Positions 1 to 6,847 of a stretch of DNA of 18,110 nucleotides are shown in pieces; position 1 is the first letter of the stretch, and each line of letters starts with the position of its first letter. The stretch comes from Bacteroidales bacterium UBA2712 (GTDB lineage Bacteria; Bacteroidota; Bacteroidia; Bacteroidales; Paludibacteraceae): contig DEKW01000018.1 in NCBI GenBank assembly GCA_002354055.1, positions 1-18,110 of the forward strand, written 5' to 3'. The position numbers and the translations under genes are program-made. The notes below the pieces were generated by a model, which saw nothing but the letters and a program-made list of their open reading frames with translations, was not told the origin of the DNA and did no database searches.

Positions 1-17
1 AACTGAACTACCGCACC
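1..17 (-). tRNA. 5' end of a tRNA, probably tRNA-Asp (cut by window edge)
   Basis: Read on the minus strand from base 17, the sequence is GGTGCGG-T-A-GTTC-AGTT. This fits tRNA positions 1-17: a 7-nt acceptor strand, U8, A9, a 4-nt D-stem strand and the start of the D loop. The acceptor sequence resembles tRNA-Asp of Bacteroidota as I recall it, but the anticodon is outside the window. A promoter 32 bases upstream is a near copy of the one before the tRNA-Lys at 9132-9204, which supports a tRNA here. Confidence 0.6.
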
Positions 18-33
18 GGATAGTTGCTCTGTC

Positions 34-110
34 TTTCAAAAGCGGGTGCACAGTTACTGCTTTTTTTTGACATGACCAAATTTTTTAGCACTTTTTTTTC
101 AAAAAAATGC
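34..110 (-). repeat. 77-bp tRNA-promoter cassette, copy 1
   Basis: Aligned without gaps to 9244-9320, 74 of 77 bases are identical; the differences are at 51, 54 and 87. The cassette holds a weak A/T hairpin (88-110), a -33 box, an A-tract spacer, a -7 box and about 15 bases of start region. In both copies it sits between the 3' end of a minus-strand protein gene and a minus-strand tRNA. Confidence 0.85.
49..80 (-). promoter_or_regulatory. Promoter for the left-edge tRNA
   Basis: On the minus strand, TTTG (77-80) is followed by a 20-base spacer and TAACTGTG (49-56), one mismatch from the Bacteroidota -7 consensus TAnnTTTG. The spacer contains an A-tract followed by GCAG. It points at the tRNA starting at base 17 and lies within a 77-bp sequence repeated at 9244-9320. 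Confidence 0.65.
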
Positions 111-133
111 ATTTTCTGCTTTTTTTTCCAAGA

Positions 134-1321
134 TTATTGTGCCAAAACAGCCTCCGTTTGCTCTTTTTCCTTGTGAATACCGGCAAAATAGGTGATCACG
201 CAAGTCGCCAAGAAATACCCTCCGGAGAGAATCCACAGAGAGATATACTCGTTGCGAGTGGACCATAATGTGGCACCCATGGAGTTTATATGGATAAATC
301 CGTGCGCACCCCAAGTATAAGGAATGAAATACGACAGATACCGCCATGCCGCCGGCATCATCTCTTTAGGCCAGGAGATACCTGCCATAAACAGGAAAAT
401 CAACGAGGTGGAGATCAGAAGGACAAGTCCCGATTCCCTGTTCCTGATAAAGACGCTCACGGTCATGGAGAAGAAGATGCATGCCAAGATATACGGCACG
501 ATAAACCGCAGTATGTCTCCTATGTCGCCGATATGAGGGATGTCAAAGAGGCGGGGTAGTAGCCCTAAGAGAATAGCCGCCAACGCATAATAAATGGTAA
601 AATATGCGGCTGCACGTCCAAGTATAAGTCGCAGTACACCTGCAACACGTCCTTTGCCTAACACGCGATAGAGCACTTTGTCGTCGTCCCGCGCCGTTCC
701 GGCTAACATACAGATACCGAAAAGCAGGGTCTGATGCAGAATCAACACGAGTACCGCAGGAATAAGAAAAGAGCCGTATCCTCCGGTGGGGTTGTAAAGA
801 GCTGTTTCGGTATATGGCGCATCTTGCACTAACGCCCAGGAGAACTCACGGCCGTAACCCATACTCTCGTAACGGTCTATCTGGATATTCCGCATCGACT
901 CCAGCATCACCTGGTTGCAACTGAGATAGATCGCCTTCATGTACAGGAAGGACGACATGTCGCAATACAGCGATATATGCGCTTGTCCGAGCGGGTCTGC
1001 CAGTTGCGACGCAAAATCACGCGGGAAATAGACAATCCCGTGCACTTTCTGTTCGCGCAACAACTGTTCCGCTTCGGCGATGGAGTTGCAGGTATGGGTA
1101 AGCCGGATATCCGGAGAGGCGTTCCAGTGATGCAGGAAAGTGCGGCTCTCCGCTGACTGGCTCAGGTCCACAACCGCTACCGGCACATCGGTGATCTGTT
1201 CGTTCCAGTAGATGGCCTTGTACAGAAGCGGGTACACTAAGGTGGCGACGATGAAAATTACTACCACGCCCGGGTCTGTAAAGATACGCTTCAGCTCATG
1301 TGGAAAAACGAAGGTGGACAT
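134..1321 (-). CDS. ABC-2 type transporter permease (second permease of an export operon)
   Basis: A 395-residue inner-membrane protein with the layout of the ABC2_membrane_3/YhhJ-YbhR family. It has one N-terminal membrane helix (about residues 15-35), a large extracytoplasmic domain of about 150 residues, then five or six hydrophobic helices (about 185-385). A motif NPTGGYGSFLIPAVL precedes the second helix, matching NPWGNYSVYLVSTIL in the neighbouring permease. Such permeases pair as a heterodimer and move substrates out of the inner membrane or periplasm with an HlyD adaptor and a TolC channel. It starts 2 bases after the stop of the upstream permease, so the two are co-translated. The substrate cannot be read from the sequence; drugs, lipids or other envelope molecules are possible. 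No ATP-binding protein is encoded in the operon. Confidence 0.88.
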   Translation of the reverse strand: MSTFVFPHELKRIFTDPGVVVIFIVATLVYPLLYKAIYWNEQITDVPVAVVDLSQSAESRTFLHHWNASPDIRLTHTCNSIAEAEQLLREQKVHGIVYFPRDFASQLADPLGQAHISLYCDMSSFLYMKAIYLSCNQVMLESMRNIQIDRYESMGYGREFSWALVQDAPYTETALYNPTGGYGSFLIPAVLVLILHQTLLFGICMLAGTARDDDKVLYRVLGKGRVAGVLRLILGRAAAYFTIYYALAAILLGLLPRLFDIPHIGDIGDILRFIVPYILACIFFSMTVSVFIRNRESGLVLLISTSLIFLFMAGISWPKEMMPAAWRYLSYFIPYTWGAHGFIHINSMGATLWSTRNEYISLWILSGGYFLATCVITYFAGIHKEKEQTEAVLAQ

Positions 1322-1323
1322 AT

Positions 1324-2499
1324 TTATTTCAATGGATAATTCTGATAAATCAACGCATTATGTAGTCTCGGCGTGACGAGGAAAGCAGCTACCATGAATC
1401 CCGTCAGAGCCAGTGCGTTAGGCAGGCTGTTGATCGCCGGAGCACCCATCAGCGCTTCATTCACATAAATCAGGTAATAATGCCGTAGCGGCTCTAAGTA
1501 ACTCAATGCTTTTACTGGCGCCAGCATGCTCATCTGCGGGTACGTGAAACCCGAGAGCGAGAAGCCTAACATCGCGTATAAAGCGCCTATTGAAAGGGCA
1601 TCACGTAGCGTTGGCAGCAGACTGATCATCAATACGCCAAGGGCTTCCATGGAGAACGAGAAGAGCAGCAGCCCGAACATCAGACGGGCCGGGTTGCCGT
1701 ATATCGGAAAGCCCGCGAAGCGGTAGAGAATGATATAACATCCTATACCCAAGACGCCGTAGATCACGCTATAAGGCGTGAGTTTGCCCAAGAGGGCTAC
1801 GGCGAAATTGTCTCCGGCGGTATGCAGCCACGCGTGCGAGGTCTTCATCTTCAGCTCAAAACCGATGGCGAAGATCGTCACCATCATGCATATCAATCCC
1901 AATATTCCCGGCAGAATGGTACTGACCAGATAGACGGAGTAGTTTCCCCAGGGGTTGGCGATCATGTGTCCTTCGATGGTCAGCGGCTGGATGCGATGCA
2001 TGATCACGTCGTCCGGCAGACCTTTTTTTCTCAGTACCTCCCGTTGGAAGGCGCCCGAAGTCAGGTTGACCATCGTCAGCATCTGCTTGTAAGCCGTGTT
2101 GCCACCGACGGTATAGGCATTCGTGATGTAAAAGTCCAGCTGCGGGCGTTTGAAGGCTACTAAGTCGCGGTAGAAGCCTTCGCGGATGACGAAGATGCCG
2201 TAGATCTTACCTTGCTGCATCGCCTCTCGCGCCTCCGGATAGGAGTTCGTGACGAGTTGGATATCGATGGATGGAGTAGCCTGCATCTCATGGATCAACC
2301 GCCGCGAGATGGAGCTCTGATCTTTATCCACTACCGCTACCGGCATGTTCTCCGCAGACCCGCTGCGCATCAGGGTTAGGAAGAAAAAGGTAGAAAGAAC
2401 CATCACGCCCACGGACGCGAACATATATAACGGGCGCGCGAACATCTGCTTCAGTTCGCGTTTTATTACGGCCCAAATATTTCGGAAAATCTCTTTCAC
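1324..2499 (-). CDS. ABC-2 type transporter permease (first permease of an export operon)
   Basis: A 391-residue paralogue of the downstream permease with the same topology: an N-terminal helix (about 22-44), an extracytoplasmic domain containing the family pattern MPVAVVDKDQS, and a C-terminal bundle of hydrophobic helices from about residue 188. The downstream protein has the matching VPVAVVDLSQS, showing that the two are related halves. The start codon overlaps the stop of the HlyD-type gene by four bases (ATGA), a sign of translational coupling. It probably forms the inner-membrane part of a tripartite exporter with the adaptor and TolC-like proteins of the same operon. Substrate unknown. 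Confidence 0.88.
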   Translation of the reverse strand: MKEIFRNIWAVIKRELKQMFARPLYMFASVGVMVLSTFFFLTLMRSGSAENMPVAVVDKDQSSISRRLIHEMQATPSIDIQLVTNSYPEAREAMQQGKIYGIFVIREGFYRDLVAFKRPQLDFYITNAYTVGGNTAYKQMLTMVNLTSGAFQREVLRKKGLPDDVIMHRIQPLTIEGHMIANPWGNYSVYLVSTILPGILGLICMMVTIFAIGFELKMKTSHAWLHTAGDNFAVALLGKLTPYSVIYGVLGIGCYIILYRFAGFPIYGNPARLMFGLLLFSFSMEALGVLMISLLPTLRDALSIGALYAMLGFSLSGFTYPQMSMLAPVKALSYLEPLRHYYLIYVNEALMGAPAINSLPNALALTGFMVAAFLVTPRLHNALIYQNYPLK

Positions 2500-3482
2500 T
2501 CTACAACCAACGCAGTCATTCCCGGTCTCAAGCCCGGTATGTCAGCTATCGGGCGACATTTGACGTCAAAAGTGCGTACGTCGTATCCGCCGTTTTGTTG
2601 GGTGGAGCGCCAAGTGGCATAGGTGCCCATGGCTTTCAGATGGGTTACTACAACCGGATATTTATCGTCTCCTAAAGCCGGAATCTTTACCGTAACGGTA
2701 CTGCCCATGGAGAATTTGCCCAGCATATCTTCGCGCACGGCAAAGGTGAACCACACGTCCGTCAGATCCACGATGGACATCACCGGACTGCCTTGACCGA
2801 CCAGCTCTCCGACTTTCGGAAATTTCTCACTCACTTCTCCGTCGCACGGGGAGAGGAGGTATCGTTCGGCTTCGGCAGCAGCCACTTCTTTGAGGATGCC
2901 ATCCACGCGTGCCACTTGTGCTTCCGCAGCGGCTTTATCCTCCTTGCGAGCTCCGGCAAGGGCCATGTCATACTGGCTCTTAGCGGCACGAACGGTTGCG
3001 ACGGAGGCCTTGTATTGCGCCTCTACCTCATCGCGTTTCTGCGCGCTGACGACACCTTTGTCGAACAGCCTTTGCACGCGTTCATAACTCTTGCGGTAGA
3101 TCTCTTCACCGGCTTTGGCTTTCTGGTACAGCTCATAGGCACCGGCGATCTGTTCCCGTTGTGCACCGTTGTGGGCTTTCTCGTTCACCGCCTCTGCCAT
3201 CTCACGGGCAGCTAAGGCCTGTGCTTTCTTCGCTTCTACCTCCGGCGAGTAAATGATGACCAAGGTATCACCTTTCTTCACCTGCTCCCCCTCGTCAAAG
3301 AGATACATCTCCACACGTCCGGGCACTTTTCCGGAAACACGATACTCGGCGGCTTCTGCCTCGCCTTGAATCAGCGTCTTCTCAGGGCGCAGGGCTAAGA
3401 GTCCCACTAATGCCACAATCACGACGACTGCTAATAGGGCGATCAGTCCTAATAACAGACTTCCTTTTTTCTCTTTTCTCAT
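2496..3482 (-). CDS. HlyD/EmrA-family periplasmic adaptor protein
   Basis: A 328-residue membrane-fusion protein that would bridge the inner-membrane permeases and the outer-membrane channel. Features in order: a charged N-terminus, one membrane anchor (about 9-31), the first half of a lipoyl-like domain (about 45-80, with GKVPGRVEMYLFDEGEQVKKGD), a long Ala/Glu/Lys-rich coiled-coil hairpin (about 80-200), the second lipoyl half (SPCDGEVSEKFPKVGELVGQG), and a beta-barrel region to the C-terminus. This order is the classic HlyD/YhiI/YbhG architecture and the length is normal. It lies 20 bases after the TolC-like gene and overlaps the next permease by four bases. Confidence 0.92.
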   Translation of the reverse strand: MRKEKKGSLLLGLIALLAVVVIVALVGLLALRPEKTLIQGEAEAAEYRVSGKVPGRVEMYLFDEGEQVKKGDTLVIIYSPEVEAKKAQALAAREMAEAVNEKAHNGAQREQIAGAYELYQKAKAGEEIYRKSYERVQRLFDKGVVSAQKRDEVEAQYKASVATVRAAKSQYDMALAGARKEDKAAAEAQVARVDGILKEVAAAEAERYLLSPCDGEVSEKFPKVGELVGQGSPVMSIVDLTDVWFTFAVREDMLGKFSMGSTVTVKIPALGDDKYPVVVTHLKAMGTYATWRSTQQNGGYDVRTFDVKCRPIADIPGLRPGMTALVVE

Positions 3483-3502
3483 ATCAATATATTAAACTTT
3501 TG

Positions 3503-4945
3503 TCATTTCAGACTGCCGAAGTATTTGCGGAGTTGTGTCTCCGTCGTCTTGGCTTCCGCTTGCGCGTCAATCAGATCCGTTGCTGCGGCTAACCATGCGG
3601 TCTGGGCCTGCATCAGTTCGCTGGAGGTGATCATCCCGGCTTCGTAAGACTCTTGCGCCATTCGCAGTACTTCGGCGGCATTGTTCTCTGTCAGTCGCGC
3701 CAAGGCGATTTTCTGTTGCGCCTCCATCATCTTCTGGTTCGCCTGCGTGGTCTGCAAAGTCAGTAACTCACGCGTCTCTTCGGTCTTCAGCGCAACGGCT
3801 TTGGCTGCATGCTTGGCGGCTTTGTAACGCAGGATATCATCGGCATGAACGATCGGTACATTCACCACAACGCCGGCGGAGAACCATCCTTTGCCTTTCC
3901 AGTCACTTTTGATACCGTTCTCCGCATTCGGGTTGGAGTAGAGGTAGTTGGCTTGTGCCACGATATTCGGTTGCAAACCTGCTGCAGCGATCATTGCCGT
4001 CGATTTGGCGATTTTCTCCGCCTCCTGCATCAGCTGCATCTCGCTGCGGTTGGAGACAGCGGCTTCGGTGTTCGGCGCATCGGAGGGCAGGGACGTCTCT
4101 TCCAACTCATGTTCGTCTAACTTGAACCGTGTGGACAGCGGCAGTCCGCATACTTGCGCCAAGGCCATGTTCGACAGCGTCAGACCGTTCTCCGCTTGCA
4201 GTTTCTTCACATCCGCTTCGCCACGTTTGGTAGTCACTTTTAGCAGGTCGGATTGCGTGGCCAAGCCCTCTGCTACCGCCTCTTTGACGTCGCTCTCCAA
4301 CTGACAAAGAAGCTTATGATATTGATCTGCCAGCTCTTTCTTCTTACCCACCGTCACTACGCGCCAATAGGCCTCGTCGGCTTTGTAAATCGTCTCGTCG
4401 TGATCCGCTTCGGATTTCAGCATGGCGATGCGTTCGTTCGATTTGGCAATCTTGTACAGTTGGGTCAACCGGCCGCCGACGTAGATCGGTTGCGTCACAC
4501 CCACTTGCGCCACTAACACATGCGTCAGATCGACCGTTGTAGCGTCGTACAGATACTTGTGAACATCGGAAATGACCTGTCCCGCAGCGTCCGGCAGGAT
4601 GCCCTCTGCGCCGCTTTTCCACGCAAATGAAGTAGTCCCGTCCGGCAGGATGGTGGACTGACCGAATGAGAACGCTAACTCATTTCCCACCAGGTGCATA
4701 TTACTCGATGTCCACAGATAGCCACCATTGGCGCTCACCCTCGGAAACATAGCCGCTAACGCCGCCTGACGGTTGTATTTGGCAGCCTGTTGCAGCTCCT
4801 GCTGACTCCGCGAAGAGGCATTATAAGACAGTGCCTGCTGGCGGCAATCCTCCAAACGATAATATACGGTGTCCTCGCTCATCGCCGGGGTACAAAAAAT
4901 CAATGCCATACATACCATCAAGGCACTTAAACCTATCCGTTTCAT
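3503..4945 (-). CDS. TolC-family outer-membrane efflux protein
   Basis: A 480-residue outer-membrane channel subunit, first gene of the export operon. I place the start at 4945: the reading frame is open to an upstream ATG at 4972, but the 4945 Met begins a clear signal peptide (KR, hydrophobic core, CTPAMS-ED cleavage region), while the extra nine residues would spoil it. The mature part begins with YRLEDCRQQALSYN, the usual TolC/OEP opening, and carries two long Ala/Gln/Glu-rich helical hairpins, with GVTQPIYVGGRLT and GVVVNVPIVHADD at the equivalent strand positions of the two repeats. The length is typical of the family. A Bacteroidota promoter lies at 5001-5032, about 55 bases upstream. 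The protein should trimerise in the outer membrane and work with the HlyD-type adaptor. Confidence 0.92.
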   Translation of the reverse strand: MKRIGLSALMVCMALIFCTPAMSEDTVYYRLEDCRQQALSYNASSRSQQELQQAAKYNRQAALAAMFPRVSANGGYLWTSSNMHLVGNELAFSFGQSTILPDGTTSFAWKSGAEGILPDAAGQVISDVHKYLYDATTVDLTHVLVAQVGVTQPIYVGGRLTQLYKIAKSNERIAMLKSEADHDETIYKADEAYWRVVTVGKKKELADQYHKLLCQLESDVKEAVAEGLATQSDLLKVTTKRGEADVKKLQAENGLTLSNMALAQVCGLPLSTRFKLDEHELEETSLPSDAPNTEAAVSNRSEMQLMQEAEKIAKSTAMIAAAGLQPNIVAQANYLYSNPNAENGIKSDWKGKGWFSAGVVVNVPIVHADDILRYKAAKHAAKAVALKTEETRELLTLQTTQANQKMMEAQQKIALARLTENNAAEVLRMAQESYEAGMITSSELMQAQTAWLAAATDLIDAQAEAKTTETQLRKYFGSLK

Positions 4946-5000
4946 GATGTTTTGTATATTTAATAACAACATTTTTTGTTCTGTTTTTAGAAAAACAACA

Positions 5001-5032
5001 CAAAGGTACTGCTTTTTTTCTATACGCGCAAG
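5001..5032 (-). promoter_or_regulatory. Promoter of the TolC-HlyD-permease operon
   Basis: On the minus strand, CTTG (5029-5032, one base off TTTG) is followed by a 20-base spacer and TACCTTTG (5001-5008), an exact -7 box. The spacer ends in AAAAAAAGCAG directly before the -7 box, the same spacer as the rpmB, tRNA and DUF6377 promoters here. It is divergent from the rpmB promoter in the 262-base gene-free region 4946-5207. Confidence 0.7.
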
Positions 5033-5110
5033 AGCGAGCGCGCAATTTCCTTATTTTTTTTGTAGATTTCTTGCGAAAATGCAGAATTTTTTCTTTTTTT
5101 TGCAAAAAAA

Positions 5111-5142
5111 TTTGGTCATTTGGAAAAAAAGCAGTACCTTTG
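5111..5142 (+). promoter_or_regulatory. Promoter of rpmB-rpmG-DUF4295
   Basis: TTTG (5111-5114), a 20-base spacer and TACCTTTG (5135-5142) match the Bacteroidota consensus exactly. A second TTTG at 5119 is too close to be the -33 box. The transcript would begin around 5148, giving an AT-rich leader of about 60 bases before the rpmB start, without a clear Shine-Dalgarno sequence. Confidence 0.8.
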
Positions 5143-5207
5143 CGCGATTTTTCGTGTAAATATGCGAAGAATACCCGAATTGAAAATAATAATAAATATA
5201 TAAAACA

Positions 5208-5444
5208 ATGTCAAAGATTTGTCAAATTACAGGCAAGAAAGCCATGGTCGGCTGCAATGTCTCGCATTCCAAACGCCGTACTAAACGGAGTTTCGATGTG
5301 AACCTCTTCCGCCGCAAGTTCTACTGGGTAGAACAAGATGTATGGATCGAGCTGAACGTGAGTGCAGCCGGTCTGAGAACTATTAACAAGATCGGTCTCG
5401 ACAACGCGCTGAAACAAGCTGCGGAGAAGGGCTATCTCAATTAA
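5208..5444 (+). CDS. rpmB: 50S ribosomal protein L28
   Basis: A 78-residue protein with the L28 signature at the N-terminus (CQITGKKAMVGCNVSHS), a basic middle (SKRRTKRSFDVNLFRRKFYW) and the conserved SAAGLRTINKIGLDNALKQA end. It binds 23S rRNA in the large subunit. It is the variant without paired zinc-binding cysteines (single Cys at 5 and 16, no second CxxC). It is the first gene of a three-gene unit, 16 bases before rpmG, the usual order in Bacteroidota. Confidence 0.97.
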   Translation: MSKICQITGKKAMVGCNVSHSKRRTKRSFDVNLFRRKFYWVEQDVWIELNVSAAGLRTINKIGLDNALKQAAEKGYLN

Positions 5445-5460
5445 CGAAAGGAACTGAACA

Positions 5461-5649
5461 ATGGCAAAGAAAACAAAAGAAGCACGCGTTCAAGTTATCC
5501 TCGAGTGCACAGAGCAGAAAGCGAGTGGTGTTCCCGGTATGAGCCGTTATATCACGACCAAAAACCGCAAAAACACCCCGGATCGCTTGGAATTGATGAA
5601 GTACAACCCGTATTTGAAAAAATACACGCTTCACAAGGAAATCAAGTAA
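5461..5649 (+). CDS. rpmG: 50S ribosomal protein L33
   Basis: A 62-residue basic protein matching L33: an opening MAKKTKEARVQVILECTE, then YITTKNRKNTPDRLELMKYNP and KKYTLHKEIK. Only one cysteine (residue 16) is present, so this is the zinc-free form. It belongs to the large ribosomal subunit near the E site. It sits between rpmB and the DUF4295 gene and shares their promoter and terminator. Confidence 0.97.
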   Translation: MAKKTKEARVQVILECTEQKASGVPGMSRYITTKNRKNTPDRLELMKYNPYLKKYTLHKEIK

Positions 5650-5678
5650 TTAACCCCTAATTAGAAAGGCTTAGAACT

Positions 5679-5831
5679 ATGGCAAAGAAAGCGGTCGCAA
5701 CCCTTCAAACCGGTAACTCCGGACGCGCGCACTCTAAGTGCATCAAGATGGTTAAGTCGCCGAAAACAGGGGCTTACATCTTCCAAGAGGAGATCGTCGT
5801 GAACGAGAATGTGAACGAGTTCTTCAAGTAA
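5679..5831 (+). CDS. DUF4295 small basic protein (ribosome-associated neighbour of L28/L33)
   Basis: A 50-residue open frame that starts MAKKAVATLQTG and ends VVNENVNEFFK. It lies 29 bases after rpmG and just before the operon terminator. The basic N-terminus, the segment CIKMVKSPKTGAYIFQEEIV and the position after rpmB-rpmG match the DUF4295 family of Bacteroidota as I know it. Its function is not established; the constant linkage to two ribosomal proteins and the Lys-rich composition suggest a ribosome-binding protein, which is inference. The end is fixed by the TAA at 5829-5831. Confidence 0.9.
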   Translation: MAKKAVATLQTGNSGRAHSKCIKMVKSPKTGAYIFQEEIVVNENVNEFFK

Positions 5832-5852
5832 GAAAATGAAGTAATTTTCAGG

Positions 5853-5888
5853 AAAAATGACATACAATTTGCGTATGTCATTTTTTTT
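5853..5888 (+). terminator. Rho-independent terminator of the rpmB operon
   Basis: A perfect 13-bp stem (5853-5865 with 5873-5885), a 7-base loop and a run of eight T (5881-5888). It is 21 bases after the DUF4295 stop. The 3' T-run is part of the next promoter's spacer and the loop provides its -33 box. Confidence 0.9.
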
Positions 5889-5899
5889 GTGTAACTTTG
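5868..5899 (+). promoter_or_regulatory. Promoter of the lipid kinase - AmgK/RapZ - MurU unit
   Basis: TTTG (5868-5871), a 20-base spacer and TAACTTTG (5892-5899) fit the consensus fully. The -33 box lies in the loop of the preceding terminator and the spacer contains its T-run. The -7 box is 25 bases before the ATG at 5924, so the leader is short. Unlike the other promoters here, the spacer lacks the A-tract/GCAG. Confidence 0.75.
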
Positions 5900-5923
5900 C
5901 AGTCGCAAACAATAAATGATATC

Positions 5924-6847
5924 ATGTTAGGCATCATTATTAATCCGAAATCGGGAAAGAAAGCGTTTCGCGCGCAGCGTATATATTTATGGAAACTGTT
6001 GCGCAAGCGCCATCAGCCTTTTGCCTACCGCGTGACGAAATATGCGGGACATGCGATTGAGTTGGCGCGTGAGTTGGTGGAGAAAGGCTACGATGAGATC
6101 CTCGTTCTCGGAGGCGATGGTACGCTCAGCGAGGCGGTGAACGGTATCATGCGTGCGGAGATAAGCGCGGAGCAACGGGCTACTATCCAGTTGGGACTCA
6201 TGCCTCGCGGAACCGGCAACGACTGGGCGCGGTATTGGTCCCTGACCAAGAACCATAAGGAGTCTCTCCGGCGATTCTTCGAGGGCGAGGGACATCCGAT
6301 AGATATCGGTTGCGTCACCTATTGGCGAAACGGCATTGCCCACCACCGCTATTTCATCAACTCGGTCGGTTTTGGCGTTGATCCTCTCTGTTGCAAGAAA
6401 GCTGAGACGCTGAAATACTACCTGGGTTCCCATCATGTCAATTATCTCTTCGGCCTCATCGCTGCGATCATCCAGCATAAGGCGCAGCACATGGTTCTGA
6501 CGGTCGATGGCCAGCAGGCGGTGGACGATCTGCTCTTTACGATGAACGTCGGTAACGGACCTTTCTCCGGCGGCGGCATCAAGCAGAACCCCGAAGCCGA
6601 TCCCACCGATGGTGTCTTCCACACGATGTTTATCAAGAAACCCACTTTCCGCCAGATCATCGAGGCGCTTCCGAAGCTCTATAACGGCCGTCTGACCGAG
6701 TTGCCTTTCGTCTATCCCATCTGCGGAAAAGAGATCGAGATAGCTTATCGCAAGCATATCCTCTTTGAGGCGGACGGTATTTTGGAAAATATCATCGGTC
6801 CGTGCAAAGTGACTTGTATTCATAACGCCATTCAGTTCCGATCATGA
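5924..6847 (+). CDS. Diacylglycerol kinase family lipid kinase (YegS/BmrU/DgkB-like)
   Basis: A 307-residue soluble kinase with the diacylglycerol-kinase catalytic fold. Motifs: IINPKSGKK at residues 4-12, the nucleotide loop GGDGTLSEAVNGI (G63-G64-D65-G66-T67), and PRGTGNDWAR. Later, TMNVGNGPFSGGGIKQNPEADPTDG is the usual second conserved block. Members phosphorylate diacylglycerol or a related lipid alcohol at the membrane face, recycling it into phospholipid synthesis. I chose 5924 over the in-frame ATG at 5897, because that one overlaps the promoter -7 box and 5924 gives the family-typical opening MLGIIINP. The stop overlaps the next start by four bases (ATGA), so it is coupled to the sugar-kinase gene. 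The exact lipid substrate is not determined. Confidence 0.93.
   Translation: MLGIIINPKSGKKAFRAQRIYLWKLLRKRHQPFAYRVTKYAGHAIELARELVEKGYDEILVLGGDGTLSEAVNGIMRAEISAEQRATIQLGLMPRGTGNDWARYWSLTKNHKESLRRFFEGEGHPIDIGCVTYWRNGIAHHRYFINSVGFGVDPLCCKKAETLKYYLGSHHVNYLFGLIAAIIQHKAQHMVLTVDGQQAVDDLLFTMNVGNGPFSGGGIKQNPEADPTDGVFHTMFIKKPTFRQIIEALPKLYNGRLTELPFVYPICGKEIEIAYRKHILFEADGILENIIGPCKVTCIHNAIQFRS

Noticed and set aside
88..110. A/T-rich hairpin as a firm terminator of the exporter operon
   Set aside because: The stem is mostly A-T with a bulge, and the sequence is shared with the promoter cassette at 9298-9320, so I keep it only as part of the cassette.
4946..4972. A nine-residue extension of the TolC-like protein from the ATG at 4972
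   Set aside because: It would put acidic/polar and hydrophobic residues ahead of a well-formed signal peptide that starts at 4945.
5987..6823. A 278-codon open frame on the minus strand, opposite the lipid kinase
   Set aside because: The plus-strand frame has clear kinase motifs; the antisense frame shows no recognisable motif and is a shadow of a GC-rich gene.
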